64,000 bases of DNA from Mycolicibacterium madagascariense (GTDB lineage: Bacteria; Actinomycetota; Actinomycetes; Mycobacteriales; Mycobacteriaceae). Positions 1-10,950 of this stretch are shown in pieces. The stretch covers positions 1,302,001 through 1,366,000 of the forward strand of contig NZ_AP022610.1 of assembly GCF_010729665.1 (NCBI RefSeq). The letters are read 5' to 3'. A model generated the notes under the pieces. The model was not told where the DNA came from. It was given only the letters and a program-made list of their open reading frames with translations, and searched no databases. Both the position numbers and the translations under genes were made by a program. The first letter of the stretch is position 1, and every line of letters begins with the position of its first letter.

Positions 1-23
1 GCGGTGCGGTGGTGCGTCGTCAT
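1..23 (-). CDS. Start of a divergent gene, cut by the window edge
   Basis: Reading leftward from base 23 there is an ATG followed by an open frame of seven codons (M-T-T-H-H-R-T) that leaves the window. On that strand the sequence AAGGGG at bases 31-36 sits seven bases before the ATG and looks like a ribosome binding site. Regulators of the CGNR type are often divergent from a gene they control, which fits this position opposite the gene at 105. Nothing can be said about its product. Confidence 0.3.
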
Positions 24-25
24 GT

Positions 26-105
26 TCTAACCCCTTAGATTCGATTTGATGGTTAGCAGTGAACGCCTCATTGTCTAACCTGTCAAGCGCGCTATGATGG
101 TTAGA
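26..105. promoter_or_regulatory. Duplicated inverted repeat and leaderless promoter
   Basis: TCTAACC occurs at 26-32 and 74-80, and its complement GGTTAGC/GGTTAGA occurs at 51-57 and 99-105. Each pair forms an inverted repeat with an 18-base spacer, and the second pair repeats the first at exactly 48 bases. A promoter for the gene at 105 is readable as TTGTCT (71-76), a 16-base spacer, and TATGAT (93-98), six bases before the ATG. The second repeat therefore overlaps both the -35 box and the start codon. Inference: an autoregulated divergent operator. Confidence 0.55.
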
Positions 106-599
106 TGCGAATCGACTGGCCAGGCGTGCTCCTCGACCTGCTCAACACCACGCCCGTCGTCGACGGTTCGGCGACCGACTACCTGGCCACCGACGCGTCA
201 ACCCGGAAATGGCTGGCCCTTCGCGACGGCGCCGACGAACGACCGGACACCGTTCGCCAGCTGCGCGACGACCTCCAGCAGGTGGTGCGTGGGCAGTTGC
301 CGGCCGAGGTCCTCAACCGCTACCTCACGGCAGTGCGCCAGGTGCCGAAGGTGCACGCGGACGGGCTGGACTGGGACATCGGGGTCTCGGCCGACTGGTG
401 CGCGCGGGTCGTCTTGGCGTGGGGCGAACTGCAGAACACGCGACCCGGGCGGCTGCGCTCCTGCGCGAACGACGAATGTCAGCTGTTCCTCATCGACCGC
501 AGCCGCGGCGGCACCGGTCGCTGGTGCTCCATGAGTGAGTGCGGCAACCGCATGAAGGCGCGTCGGCACTACAGCCGGACGACCCGCGCGGACACCTGA
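105..599 (+). CDS. CGNR zinc finger (ABATE-type) regulator
   Basis: A 164-residue protein of the CGNR family, which pairs an N-terminal stress-sensing-like domain with a C-terminal zinc finger and is thought to bind DNA. The finger is visible as C120, C125, C141 and C146, the last within the signature CGNR (146-149), followed by a basic stretch. The N-terminal part opens with the family-typical LLDLLNTTPVVDG. I chose the ATG at 105 because a -10 box (TATGAT) ends six bases upstream, implying a leaderless mRNA, and there is no Shine-Dalgarno sequence. The flanking inverted repeats suggest control of itself and of the divergent gene to the left. The ligand and targets are unknown. Confidence 0.8.
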   Translation: MRIDWPGVLLDLLNTTPVVDGSATDYLATDASTRKWLALRDGADERPDTVRQLRDDLQQVVRGQLPAEVLNRYLTAVRQVPKVHADGLDWDIGVSADWCARVVLAWGELQNTRPGRLRSCANDECQLFLIDRSRGGTGRWCSMSECGNRMKARRHYSRTTRADT

Positions 600-671
600 C
601 CTCGGTTGCGACCGTGCGTTGCCATCGCGTTCACAGGTGGCCGCGTCATCGCACGACGTAACGTAGGCCCG

Positions 672-2093
672 GTGCGGTACTACTACTCGGCAGACGACAT
701 CCGCGCCGCAGAGGCCCCGCTGCTGGAGAGCCTGCCCGACGGCGTCCTCATGCGCCGGGCGGCGTTCGGTCTGGCCGGCGCGATCGCCAAGGAATTGCAC
801 GCCCGCACCGGTGGCATCGCCGGTCGCCGGGTGTGCGCGGTGGTCGGATCCGGCGACAACGGTGGCGACGCGCTCTGGGCCGCGACGTTCCTGCGTCGCC
901 GCGGCGTCACCGCGTCGGCGCTGGTGCTCAACCCGGAGAAGGTGCATGCCGCCGGGCTGGCCGCCTTCATCGGGGCGGGTGGTCGCATCGTCCAAAGTGT
1001 GCCTACGACAACCGAATTGGTGATCGACGGAGTCGTCGGCATCTCCGCCAAGGGAGCGCTGCGGCCCGACGCCGAGCAGGTCTTCGCCGACGTCGACGCC
1101 GCGGGTCTGCCCGTCGTCGCGGTCGACCTGCCCAGCGGGATGGACGTCGCGACCGGCGCCGCTGACGGTCCCCACGTCCACGCCGCGCTGACCGTCACGT
1201 TCGGCGGGCTCAAACCCGTTCATGCGCTGGGTGATTGCGGCCGGGTCGAGCTGATCGACATCGGACTCGACCTGCCGGACACCGATCTGGTGGGCCTCGA
1301 GACGGCCGACGTCGCCGCGCGGTGGCCCACACCGGGGCCCACGGACGACAAGTACACCCAGGGCGTCACCGGGGTGCTCGCCGGCTCCTCGACCTACCCC
1401 GGCGCCGCGATCCTCTGCACCGGCGCCGCCGTCGCCGCCACGTCGGGCATGGTGCGCTACGCGGGAACCGCTGCGGCAGAGGTGGTCTCGCACTGGCCCG
1501 AGGTGATCGCGACGTCGTCGGCCGAGGACGCCGGGCGCGTGCAGGCGTGGGTCGTCGGCCCCGGCGTCGGCACCGACGACGCCGGAGAGGGGGCGCTGCG
1601 ATTCGCGCTGGCGACCGATCTGCCCGTCGTCGTCGACGCCGACGCGCTGACCGTCCTGTCCTCCCACCCCGACCTCGTCGCCGACCGCGCGGCGCCCACC
1701 GTATTGACCCCGCATGCAGGGGAATTCGCCCGACTCGCCGGCCATCCGCCCGGTGAGGACCGGGTGGGCGCCGCCCGCGGGCTCGCCGCGGACTTCGGGG
1801 CCGCGGTCCTGCTGAAGGGCAACGTCACCGTCGTCGCCGAACCCGGCGGCATGACCTATCTCAACCCGGCGGGCCAGTCGTGGGCGGCGACGGCGGGGTC
1901 GGGCGACGTGCTGTCGGGCATCATCGGCAGCCTGGTCGCGTCGGGGCTGCCCACGGGTGAGGCCGCGGCGATGGCCGCGTTCGTGCATGCCCGCGCCGCA
2001 GGTCTGTCCGCCGACGATCCCGGTCCCCGGGGCGCACCGACCTCGGCGTCGCGCATCCTCGCCCACATCCGTTCGTCGATCGCCCATCTGTAG
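672..2093 (+). CDS. nnr: Bifunctional NAD(P)H-hydrate epimerase / ADP-dependent dehydratase
   Basis: This enzyme repairs damaged NADH and NADPH in the cytoplasm: the N-terminal YjeF_N half (about residues 1-210) epimerises R- and S-NAD(P)HX, and the C-terminal carbohydrate-kinase-like half dehydrates the S form using ADP. Visible features are GSGDNGGDA in the epimerase half and the kinase-fold motif GSGDVLSG near residue 408. The fused architecture and the 473-residue length are usual for bacteria. I used the GTG at 672, which begins VRYYYSADDIRAAE, the normal family start, rather than a TTG at 606 that adds an unrelated leader. The gene precedes gadB by 12 bases, the same order as in M. tuberculosis (Rv3433c-Rv3432c). 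Confidence 0.9.
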   Translation: MRYYYSADDIRAAEAPLLESLPDGVLMRRAAFGLAGAIAKELHARTGGIAGRRVCAVVGSGDNGGDALWAATFLRRRGVTASALVLNPEKVHAAGLAAFIGAGGRIVQSVPTTTELVIDGVVGISAKGALRPDAEQVFADVDAAGLPVVAVDLPSGMDVATGAADGPHVHAALTVTFGGLKPVHALGDCGRVELIDIGLDLPDTDLVGLETADVAARWPTPGPTDDKYTQGVTGVLAGSSTYPGAAILCTGAAVAATSGMVRYAGTAAAEVVSHWPEVIATSSAEDAGRVQAWVVGPGVGTDDAGEGALRFALATDLPVVVDADALTVLSSHPDLVADRAAPTVLTPHAGEFARLAGHPPGEDRVGAARGLAADFGAAVLLKGNVTVVAEPGGMTYLNPAGQSWAATAGSGDVLSGIIGSLVASGLPTGEAAAMAAFVHARAAGLSADDPGPRGAPTSASRILAHIRSSIAHL

Positions 2094-2105
2094 AGAGGTC
2101 ATCCG

Positions 2106-3494
2106 ATGTCGCACAGGCACACTCACACACCGGCACCGTCGATTGCGCCCGCCTACACCGGCAGGCTCTTCATGGCGCCCATCCCGCGGTTGCGGATGCC
2201 GGACGAGTCGATGGACCCCCAGGCGGCCTACCGGTTCATCCACGACGAGCTCATGCTCGACGGCAGCTCGCGGCTCAACCTCGCCACCTTCGTCACGACG
2301 TGGATGGATCCCGAGGCCGAGAAGCTCATGGCCGAGACGTTCGACAAGAACATGATCGACAAGGACGAGTACCCGGCGACCGCGGCCATCGAGCAGCGGT
2401 GCGTGTGCATGGTCGCCGACCTGTTCCACGCCGAGGGCCTGCGCGACGACGACCCGAGCAGCGCGATCGGCGTCTCGACCGTGGGCTCGAGCGAGGCCGT
2501 CATGCTGGGCGGTCTGGCCATGAGCTGGCGGTGGCGCAAGAAGGTCGGCGACGGATGGCGCCAGCGCAAGCCGAACCTGGTGATGGGATCCAACGTCCAG
2601 GTGGTGTGGGAGAAGTTCTGCCGGTACTTCGACGTCGAGCCCATCTACCTGCCGATGGAGGAGGGCCGCTACGTCATCACGCCCGAGCAGGTGGTGGCCG
2701 CCGTCAACGAGGACACCATCGGCGTGGTCGCGATCCTGGGCACCACGTACACCGGTGAACTCGAACCCATCGCCGAGATCTGTGCCGCACTCGACCAACT
2801 GGCGGCAGACGGCGGGGTCGACGTGCCCGTACACGTCGACGCGGCCAGCGGGGGATTCGTGGTGCCGTTCCTGCACCCGGAGCTGCGATGGGACTTCCGA
2901 TTGCCCCGCGTGGTCTCGATCAACGTCAGTGGCCACAAGTACGGGCTGACCTACCCCGGGGTCGGCTTCGTGGTGTGGCGCGCCGCGGCGTACCTGCCCG
3001 ACGAGCTGGTCTTCCGGGTCAACTACCTCGGCGGCGACATGCCCACCTTCACGTTGAACTTCTCGAAGGGGGGCAACCAGGTCATCGGGCAGTACTACAA
3101 CTTCCTGCGGCTCGGCAGGGCTGGATACAAGCAGGTCATGACGTCACTGTCGGAGACGGCGCGATGGCTCGGCGACCAGCTGAGGAACAGCGAGCACTTC
3201 GAGGTCATCACCGACGGCTCGGCGATCCCCGTCATCGCCTTCCGGCTCAAGGGTGATCCCGGCTACACCGAGTTCGACGTCTCCCACGCGCTGCGATCGT
3301 TCGGCTGGCAGGTGCCGGCGTACACGATGCCCGACGATGCGAAGGACGTCACGGTGCTTCGCGTCGTGGTCAGAGAGGGTTTCTCGACCGACCTCGCCAG
3401 GGCGCTGAAGGACGACACCCTGACCGTGTTGAAGAACCTCGACGAGCTCAAGCCCAACGGTCACTTCGACGGGGTGCGGCCCTTCGCGCACTAG
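2106..3494 (+). CDS. gadB: Glutamate decarboxylase, PLP-dependent
   Basis: A 462-residue group II decarboxylase that converts glutamate to GABA with proton consumption, contributing to acid tolerance and to the GABA shunt. The pyridoxal-phosphate lysine is K278 within the motif NVSGHKYGLTYPG, and the upstream HVDAASGGF supplies the aspartate that contacts the cofactor ring. The sequence is full length for the GadA/GadB family, including the C-terminal segment ending near the active site. It starts at an ATG preceded by GAGAGG and lies 12 bases after nnr, so the two are probably cotranscribed. No antiporter gene is adjacent, so a role in acid resistance is not shown by the context. Confidence 0.92.
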   Translation: MSHRHTHTPAPSIAPAYTGRLFMAPIPRLRMPDESMDPQAAYRFIHDELMLDGSSRLNLATFVTTWMDPEAEKLMAETFDKNMIDKDEYPATAAIEQRCVCMVADLFHAEGLRDDDPSSAIGVSTVGSSEAVMLGGLAMSWRWRKKVGDGWRQRKPNLVMGSNVQVVWEKFCRYFDVEPIYLPMEEGRYVITPEQVVAAVNEDTIGVVAILGTTYTGELEPIAEICAALDQLAADGGVDVPVHVDAASGGFVVPFLHPELRWDFRLPRVVSINVSGHKYGLTYPGVGFVVWRAAAYLPDELVFRVNYLGGDMPTFTLNFSKGGNQVIGQYYNFLRLGRAGYKQVMTSLSETARWLGDQLRNSEHFEVITDGSAIPVIAFRLKGDPGYTEFDVSHALRSFGWQVPAYTMPDDAKDVTVLRVVVREGFSTDLARALKDDTLTVLKNLDELKPNGHFDGVRPFAH

Positions 3495-3524
3495 GCCCGG
3501 CGACGGGGTCGGGCCGGCTCTGGG

Positions 3525-4712
3525 ATGATCGACGACGGTGACATGACCATGCATACGACCCAGCTGCCGACCACGACCACCGCCGCGCACGCGGTGGTGG
3601 ATCTCGGCGCCGTCGCCCACAACGTGGCGCTGCTCAAGGAGCGCGCCGGTGCGGCCGACGTGATGGCCGTCGTCAAGGCCGACGGGTACGGCCACGGCGC
3701 CACGCGCGTCGGCCAGGCGGCGATCGCCGCGGGTGCCGCCGAGCTCGGCGTCGCGACCCTCGGTGAGGCGCTGGCCTTGCGCCGCGACGGCGTCACCGCC
3801 CCGGTGCTGTGTTGGCTGCACGCGCCCGGCACCGACTTCGCCCCCGCCTGCGAGGCCGACGTCCAGATCGGGGTGTCCTCGACGCGCCAGCTCGCCGAGG
3901 TGCTCGATGCCGTCGGGCGCACCGGCCGCCCGGCCACCGTCACGGTCAAGGTGGACACCGGGCTCAGCCGCAACGGTGTCTCCGCCGCCGAATTCCCCGA
4001 ACTGCTGACGGCGCTGCGACGGGCGGTCGCCGACGACGCGATCAGGCTGCGCGGGCTGATGTCGCACCTGGCCTGTGGTGATGATCCCGACAGCCCCGTC
4101 AACGACCAACAGGCGCAACGGTTCTCCGAGATGCGGACCCAAGCACGGGACGCCGGCGTGGAATTCGAGATCGTCCACCTGGCCAACTCGCCCGCGGCAA
4201 TGACGCGGCCCGACCTTGCGTTCGACATGGTGCGGCCGGGCATCGCGGTGTACGGGCAGACGCCGATTCCCGCGCGGGGTGACATGGGCCTGCGCCCGGC
4301 GATGACCTTGACCTGCCCAGTCGCCTACGTCCGTTCGCTCGTGGCGGGGGACGGGGTGTCCTACGGCCACACCTGGATCGCCCCGTCCGACACCACGGTG
4401 GCCCTGCTTCCGCTCGGCTACGCCGACGGCGTGTTCCGCGGCCTCAGCGGGCGCATCGGCGTGCTGATCAACGGGCGGCTGCGGCCCAGCGTCGGGCGCA
4501 TCTGCATGGACCAGTTCGTGGTCGACCTCGGCCCCGGCCCCGTGGACGTGCGCGAGGGCGACGAGGCGATCCTCTTCGGCCCCGGCGACCACGGCGAGCT
4601 CACGGCCGTCGACTGGGCCGAACTGCTCGGCACCATCAACTACGAGGTCGTCACCAGTCCGCGCGGTCGAATATCGCGCCGCTACGTCGACGGCACGGGC
4701 GGAAGCCGTTGA
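3525..4712 (+). CDS. alr: Alanine racemase
   Basis: A PLP enzyme that interconverts L- and D-alanine for peptidoglycan; it is the target of D-cycloserine. The cofactor lysine K51 lies in the signature [12 protein letters not shown], and the catalytic tyrosine of the second subunit is in GVSYGHTW. The length of 395 residues fits the family. The start is uncertain: ATGs at 3525, 3543 and 3549 are all in frame and none has a strong ribosome site. The stop overlaps the TTG start of the next gene by four bases, so the hydrolase and the tsaE-tsaD genes probably share its transcript. Confidence 0.92.
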   Translation: MIDDGDMTMHTTQLPTTTTAAHAVVDLGAVAHNVALLKERAGAADVMAVVKADGYGHGATRVGQAAIAAGAAELGVATLGEALALRRDGVTAPVLCWLHAPGTDFAPACEADVQIGVSSTRQLAEVLDAVGRTGRPATVTVKVDTGLSRNGVSAAEFPELLTALRRAVADDAIRLRGLMSHLACGDDPDSPVNDQQAQRFSEMRTQARDAGVEFEIVHLANSPAAMTRPDLAFDMVRPGIAVYGQTPIPARGDMGLRPAMTLTCPVAYVRSLVAGDGVSYGHTWIAPSDTTVALLPLGYADGVFRGLSGRIGVLINGRLRPSVGRICMDQFVVDLGPGPVDVREGDEAILFGPGDHGELTAVDWAELLGTINYEVVTSPRGRISRRYVDGTGGSR

Positions 4713-5830
4713 GCGAGAACAAGATTGGCGTCCAGCATCGGCGCGGACGCAGAGCGCGCTGGCTGGCGGGTGCGGCCGGGCTGTCCGCCGTCGGCGGGCT
4801 GGCGGGACACACCGTGGCGCGCTCGCTGACCCGCCGCGTGACCGACGACGACCCCTACCACGACGAGGACTTCGAACTCCTCGACGCCGATCGCGGCTGC
4901 GTCGTGACGACCACCGACGGGGTGCCGCTGGCCGTGCGCGAGGTGGGGCCCGAGGACGCGCCGCTGACGGTGCTCTTCGCGCACGGCTTCTGTCTTCGCA
5001 TGGGCGCGTTCTACTTTCAGCGGGCCCGGCTGACGGAGCAGTGGGGCACGCAGGTCCGCATGGTGTTCTACGACCAGCGCGGGCACGGGCAGTCCGGCGA
5101 CGCCCCGCCGGAGTCGTTCACCGTGCCGCAGCTCGGACAGGATCTCGAGACCGTGCTCGCGGTGATGGCCCCGCGCGGACCGGTGGTGCTGGTCGGGCAC
5201 TCCATGGGCGGCATGACCGTGCTGAGCCACGCCCGTCAGTTTCCGCACCGCTATCCCACGCGCGTCGTGGGGGCTGCGCTCATCTCGTCTGCGGTGGAGG
5301 GGATTTCGCGGTCGCCGCTGGGCGAGGTGCTGAAGAATCCGGTGCTGGAGGCCGCCCGCTTCGCGGTCCGCTACGCGCCCAAGACGGTGCACCGCACCCG
5401 CGGCGCCGCCAGCACGGTGATCGGGCCGGTGTTGCGCGCCGCGTCCTACGGCGACGAGAAGGTCAGCCGCAGCGTCGTGGCGTTCTCGGAGAAGATGATG
5501 CACGACACGCCCATCTCCACCCTGGTGGGGTTCCTCCATGCGCTGGAGGTGCACGACGAGACCGAGGCGTTGCCGACGCTCGCCAAGATTCCCACGCTGA
5601 TCGTCTGCGGCGACCGCGATCTGCTGACACCCAAGGAGTACTCCGAGGCGATGGCGGTGGCGTTGCCGAAGTCCGAGCTCGTCATCGTCGGCGGCGCAGG
5701 GCATCTCGTTCAGCTCGAACAGCCCGAGATCGTCGACGACGCGCTGGTGCGACTGGTGGAGCGGGCCACGCCGTCCAAGCTGACCGCCTTGACGCGGCGC
5801 CTGCGAGAACGGGTGCGCCACAATGGCTGA
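4709..5830 (+). CDS. Alpha/beta hydrolase
   Basis: A 373-residue alpha/beta-fold hydrolase. The nucleophile elbow GHSMGGM carries the catalytic serine, an upstream HGFC motif forms the oxyanion region, and [12 protein letters not shown] near residue 330 carries the catalytic histidine; the acid is likely the aspartate in CGDRDLLTP. The N-terminus has a weakly hydrophobic stretch after basic residues (about 12-35), possibly a membrane anchor. The TTG start overlaps the alr stop by four bases and the 3' end overlaps tsaE by eight, so it is embedded in the operon. A hydrolase occupies this place in mycobacteria, but its substrate is not known. Confidence 0.8.
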   Translation: MSENKIGVQHRRGRRARWLAGAAGLSAVGGLAGHTVARSLTRRVTDDDPYHDEDFELLDADRGCVVTTTDGVPLAVREVGPEDAPLTVLFAHGFCLRMGAFYFQRARLTEQWGTQVRMVFYDQRGHGQSGDAPPESFTVPQLGQDLETVLAVMAPRGPVVLVGHSMGGMTVLSHARQFPHRYPTRVVGAALISSAVEGISRSPLGEVLKNPVLEAARFAVRYAPKTVHRTRGAASTVIGPVLRAASYGDEKVSRSVVAFSEKMMHDTPISTLVGFLHALEVHDETEALPTLAKIPTLIVCGDRDLLTPKEYSEAMAVALPKSELVIVGGAGHLVQLEQPEIVDDALVRLVERATPSKLTALTRRLRERVRHNG

Positions 5831-6299
5831 GGTGCTCGAGGGTACGGCCGAACTGCCGACGGCCGTTGACACCAGGGCGCTCGGCGCCCGCCTCGGCGCG
5901 GACCTGCGGGCCGGGGACGTCGTCGTGCTGTCCGGGCCCCTCGGAGCGGGAAAGACGTTGTTGGCCAAGGGAATCGCGGAGGCCATGGACGTGACCGGAC
6001 TGGTGACGTCGCCGACGTTCGTCCTCGCGCGGGTGCATCCGCCGGTGCGGCCGGGCGCGCCCGCCATGGTGCACGTCGACGTCTATCGCCTGCTGGACCA
6101 TCCCGGTGCCGACCTGCTCGCCGAACTCGACTCGCTGGATCTCGACGCCGATCTCGACGACTCCGTGGTCGTGGTCGAGTGGGGTGAGGGCCTCGTCGAA
6201 CGCCTCTCGGAACGCCATCTCGACGTCAGGCTCGAGCGCGGCAGTGACACCGACGTGCGGGTGGCCACCTGGCGGTGGTACGTGGGAACTACGACGTGA
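5823..6299 (+). CDS. tsaE: tRNA t6A biosynthesis ATPase TsaE
   Basis: TsaE is the ATPase that works with TsaB and TsaD to add threonylcarbamoyl to A37 of tRNAs reading ANN codons. The Walker A motif GPLGAGKT lies at residues 38-45 and the family motif SPTFVLAR follows; VHVDVYRL is the Walker B-like segment. The 158-residue length is normal. It overlaps the preceding hydrolase by eight bases and tsaB by four (GTGA), so translation is likely coupled through the tsaE-tsaB-rimI-tsaD run. Confidence 0.9.
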   Translation: MAEVLEGTAELPTAVDTRALGARLGADLRAGDVVVLSGPLGAGKTLLAKGIAEAMDVTGLVTSPTFVLARVHPPVRPGAPAMVHVDVYRLLDHPGADLLAELDSLDLDADLDDSVVVVEWGEGLVERLSERHLDVRLERGSDTDVRVATWRWYVGTTT

Positions 6300-6919
6300 T
6301 CGTCCTCGCGATCGACACCGCGACCCCCGCCGTCACCGCGGGGGTGGTCGGCCATTCCGCGTCGGGAGTCGAGGTGCTCGCGGAGCGCGTGACCGTCGAC
6401 CCCCGGGCTCACGCCGAGCAGCTCACGCCAAACGTGTTGGGGGCCTTGGCCGATGCCGGCCTGACGATGGCCGACCTCGACGCCGTCGTCGTCGGCTGCG
6501 GCCCAGGGCCCTTCACCGGCCTGCGGGTCGGCATGGCGAGCGCGGCCGCCTACGCGCACGCATTGAATCTCCCGGTGTACGGGGTGTGCAGCCTCGACGC
6601 GATCGGCGTGGACACCACCGGTGACGTCCTGGTGGTCACCGATGCGCGGCGGCGCGAGGTGTACTGGGCGCGCTACCGCGACGGTGTGCGCGTCGACGGG
6701 CCCGCAGTCGCCGCCCCCGCGGACGTACCCCCCGGCGCCGAGGCCGTCGCCGGATCCCGCGAGCACGCAGCGCTATTCGAGGTGCCGATGTTGCCGCCCG
6801 TCGCCCCGACGGCCTCCGGGCTGGTGCGCGCGGTGGAGTGGACGCAGCCGCCGCAACCGCTGGTGCCGATGTACCTGCGGCGCCCCGACGCCACCCCTGC
6901 CGGGGCGGGGCGATCGTGA
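6296..6919 (+). CDS. tsaB: tRNA t6A biosynthesis protein TsaB
   Basis: TsaB is an ASKHA-fold partner of TsaD and acts as the scaffold of the t6A complex. The start VIVLAIDTATPAVTAG and the segment GCGPGPFTGLRVGMA are diagnostic. I chose the GTG at 6296, which overlaps the tsaE stop, giving 207 residues; an upstream ATG at 6275 would lie inside tsaE and add a non-family leader. The 3' end overlaps the rimI start by four bases. Confidence 0.9.
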   Translation: MIVLAIDTATPAVTAGVVGHSASGVEVLAERVTVDPRAHAEQLTPNVLGALADAGLTMADLDAVVVGCGPGPFTGLRVGMASAAAYAHALNLPVYGVCSLDAIGVDTTGDVLVVTDARRREVYWARYRDGVRVDGPAVAAPADVPPGAEAVAGSREHAALFEVPMLPPVAPTASGLVRAVEWTQPPQPLVPMYLRRPDATPAGAGRS

Positions 6920-7368
6920 CCGTCGAATACGGGGCGCTGGCCACCGGGGACGCCGACCGATGCGCGCAGCTGGAGGCGCAGCTGTTCCCAGGCGATGACC
7001 CGTGGCCGGCCGTGGCGTTCATCCGCGAGCTGGAGTCCGCCCACAACCACTACGTGGCGGCCCGTGTCGACGGTGAGGTCGTCGGCTACGCGGGTGTCTC
7101 CCGGCTGGGCCGAAAACCGCCGTACGAGTACGAGATTCACACGATCGGCGTCGACGAGCGCTGCCAGGGTCAGGGCATCGGTCGGGCGCTGCTGGACCGG
7201 CTGCTCGAGATCGCCGACGGTGGCACGGTCTTCCTCGAGGTGCGCACCGACAACGCGGCGGCCATCGGCCTCTACGAGAGCGCCGGCTTCGCCAAGATCG
7301 GCCTGCGCAAGAGGTACTACCGGGTCAGTGGCGCCGACGCGTACACGATGAAGCGGGAGGCATCATGA
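6916..7368 (+). CDS. rimI: Ribosomal protein S18-alanine N-acetyltransferase
   Basis: A 150-residue GNAT acetyltransferase of the RimI type, which modifies the N-terminus of ribosomal protein S18. The acetyl-CoA binding loop is [12 protein letters not shown] and the C-terminal strand reads [19 protein letters not shown]. The GTG at 6916 overlaps the tsaB stop by four bases; the longer open frame upstream is antisense-free but lies inside tsaB and lacks similarity. Linkage of rimI to the tsa genes is common in bacteria. Confidence 0.88.
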   Translation: MTVEYGALATGDADRCAQLEAQLFPGDDPWPAVAFIRELESAHNHYVAARVDGEVVGYAGVSRLGRKPPYEYEIHTIGVDERCQGQGIGRALLDRLLEIADGGTVFLEVRTDNAAAIGLYESAGFAKIGLRKRYYRVSGADAYTMKREAS

Positions 7369-8387
7369 TCGTCCTGGCCATCGAGAGCTCCTGTGACGAA
7401 ACGGGAGTCGGCATCTGCGAACTCGACCCCGACGGGTCGATCCGACTGCTCGCCGACGAGGTCGCCTCCAGTGTCGACGAGCACGCGCGCTTCGGCGGCG
7501 TGGTGCCCGAGATCGCGTCCCGGGCGCACCTGGAGGCCCTCGGCCCGACGATGCGTCGGGCGCTGCAGGTCGCGGGTGTCGACAAGCCCGACGTCGTGGC
7601 GGCCACCATCGGACCGGGTCTCGCCGGGGCGCTGCTGGTGGGAGTGGCTGCGGCCAAGGCGTACTCGGCGGCGTGGGGGGTCCCGTTCTACGCGGTCAAC
7701 CACCTGGGTGGACATCTGGCCGCCGACGTCTACGACCACGGCCCGCTGCCGGAGAGCGTCGGGTTGTTGGTGTCGGGCGGTCACACCAACCTGTTGCACG
7801 TGCGCTCGCTCGGGGAGCCCATCGAGGAACTCGGCAGCACCGTCGACGACGCGGCGGGGGAGGCCTACGACAAGATCGCCCGGCTGCTCGGCCTTGGATA
7901 TCCGGGGGGCCGGGTGCTCGACGAGCTGGCCCGCACCGGGGACCGCGACGCCATCGTGTTCCCGCGGGGCATGACGGGCCCCCGCGACGATCCCCATGCG
8001 TTCAGCTTCTCGGGCCTGAAGACGGCGGTCGCCCGATACGTGGAGTCGCACCCGCAGGCCGCCACCGCGGACGTGGCAGCGGGCTTCCAGGAGGCGGTGG
8101 CCGACGTCCTCACCCGCAAGGCGGTGCGTGCCGCCGAAGCCCTCGGGGTGTCGACGCTGCTGATCGCCGGCGGCGTCGCAGCCAACTCACGGCTGCGCGA
8201 GTTGGCCGAAGAGCGTTGTGCGGCAGCAGGTATGACACTGCGGGTGCCGCGGCCGCGGCTGTGCACCGACAACGGGGCGATGATCGCCTCGTTCGCCGCC
8301 CATCTGATCGCCGCCGGCGCGTCGCCGTCCCCGCTCGACGCCGCCACCGACCCCGGTCTGCCGGTCGTCAGGGGACAGGTGGCGTGA
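7365..8387 (+). CDS. tsaD: tRNA t6A threonylcarbamoyltransferase TsaD
   Basis: TsaD (formerly Gcp) is the catalytic subunit that transfers the threonylcarbamoyl group to A37. The start [16 protein letters not shown] is the family signature and the metal-binding pair is in [10 protein letters not shown]. The 340 residues are full length and include the C-terminal [10 protein letters not shown] motif. The ATG overlaps the rimI stop by four bases. It ends the tsa operon; the CIRCE element of groES follows within 60 bases. Confidence 0.93.
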   Translation: MIVLAIESSCDETGVGICELDPDGSIRLLADEVASSVDEHARFGGVVPEIASRAHLEALGPTMRRALQVAGVDKPDVVAATIGPGLAGALLVGVAAAKAYSAAWGVPFYAVNHLGGHLAADVYDHGPLPESVGLLVSGGHTNLLHVRSLGEPIEELGSTVDDAAGEAYDKIARLLGLGYPGGRVLDELARTGDRDAIVFPRGMTGPRDDPHAFSFSGLKTAVARYVESHPQAATADVAAGFQEAVADVLTRKAVRAAEALGVSTLLIAGGVAANSRLRELAEERCAAAGMTLRVPRPRLCTDNGAMIASFAAHLIAAGASPSPLDAATDPGLPVVRGQVA

Positions 8388-8440
8388 GTGCCCGACGGGC
8401 CGGTTTCAGCCCCTCGGGAAGTGGGCAGTGCCCCACCCTT

Positions 8441-8472
8441 GAGTGCTAGCACTCGCGTGTATAGAGTGCTAG
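8441..8472. promoter_or_regulatory. CIRCE operator for groES-groEL1
   Basis: CTAGCACTC at 8446-8454, nine bases, then GAGTGCTAG at 8464-8472 is the CIRCE inverted repeat bound by the heat-shock repressor HrcA. A further GAGTGCTAG at 8441-8449 overlaps the left arm and makes the 14-base palindrome GAGTGCTAGCACTC (8441-8454), so there are three half-sites. It lies about 140 bases upstream of groES. Confidence 0.92.
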
Positions 8473-8614
8473 ATGGCACGCGGCCAAACCCCGCTCCGGC
8501 TCCCGCGACGACGGTTCGAGGGTGCGGACGCATGCCGAACGTCGAACAACTGGCATATCCGTGATGGTCCGGGATCTAGCTCGGATCGCACCCAACAATG
8601 TGGAGGGCTCCAAC

Positions 8615-8914
8615 GTGGCCGTGAACATCAAGCCACTCGAGGACAAGATCCTCGTTCAGGCCAATGAGGCCGAGACTACGACCGCTTCCGGTCTAGTCAT
8701 CCCCGACACCGCCAAGGAGAAGCCGCAGGAAGGCACCGTCGTCGCAGTGGGCCCCGGCCGCTGGGACGAGGATGGCGAAAAGCGCATCCCCCTGGACGTC
8801 GCCGAGGGCGACACCGTCATCTACAGCAAGTACGGCGGCACCGAGATCAAGTACAACAACGAGGAGTACCTGATCCTGTCCGCACGCGACGTGCTGGCAG
8901 TCGTCTCCAAGTAA
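8615..8914 (+). CDS. groES: Co-chaperonin GroES (Cpn10)
   Basis: A 99-residue GroES that caps the chaperonin ring. The sequence [20 protein letters not shown] and the mobile loop [18 protein letters not shown] are near-identical to mycobacterial GroES. The start is the GTG at 8615, eight bases after GGAGGG; the ATG at 8522 would add 31 unrelated residues. Heat-shock regulation by HrcA is indicated by the CIRCE element upstream, and groEL1 follows after 95 bases. Confidence 0.95.
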   Translation: MAVNIKPLEDKILVQANEAETTTASGLVIPDTAKEKPQEGTVVAVGPGRWDEDGEKRIPLDVAEGDTVIYSKYGGTEIKYNNEEYLILSARDVLAVVSK

Positions 8915-8994
8915 GCATCACCCATTCCGCCCCGGAGATCCCCGTCAACGCGGGTGATGTCCGGGGCGGCATGCATTGTGTCTCATTCACGTAG

Positions 8995-10635
<1,641 letters not shown>

Positions 10636-10655
10636 ATCTGGTACTGCAATAGGAG

Positions 10656-10692
10656 CACCCCCGGCCCGTTGGGTCGGGGGTGTTTCTGTTTG
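10656..10692 (+). terminator. Rho-independent terminator after groEL1
   Basis: CACCCCCG at 10656-10663 pairs with CGGGGGTG at 10675-10682 around an 11-base loop, followed by TTTCTGTTTG. This is an unusually canonical intrinsic terminator for a high-GC genome. Confidence 0.85.
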
Positions 10693-10788
10693 CCAATCAC
10701 GTGGGGTGGCGACAGGGCCACGAACACCTTGCACGCCACGGCGTCAACAAAAGATGACGAACAGTCATCGGAAGGGGCCTGAGGTCTG

Positions 10789-10950
10789 ATGGCCGATGAG
10801 GCGCTGGGAGCGGAATCGCTACCAGCCGAGGACGACGGCGCCCCGTTGCCGACGAACGTGACGGTGTCCCGGCCGAACCGCGCGCGGTCGAAGGTGCTGC
10901 AGGTGCGGCTGGAGACGTTCTATCCGAGAGCGGACGTGATCGGCGCCTGA
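10789..10950 (+). CDS. Small hypothetical protein (53 aa)
   Basis: An ATG at 10789 opens a 53-codon frame ending at TGA 10948-10950. The product begins MADEALGAESLPAEDDG and ends VRLETFYPRADVIGA: an acidic N-terminal half, then a basic SRPNRARSK stretch. There is no signal peptide, membrane segment or recognised domain. GAAGGGG lies about 15 bases upstream and TGAGG six bases upstream. It stands alone between the groEL1 terminator and the exporter gene. It could be a real small protein or a degraded remnant; no function is proposed. Confidence 0.4.
   Translation: MADEALGAESLPAEDDGAPLPTNVTVSRPNRARSKVLQVRLETFYPRADVIGA

Noticed and set aside
198..2936. 912-codon open frame on the minus strand
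   Set aside because: It lies antisense to the CGNR regulator, nnr and gadB; the translation is low-complexity Arg/Gly/Ala text typical of high-GC shadows and has no family signature.
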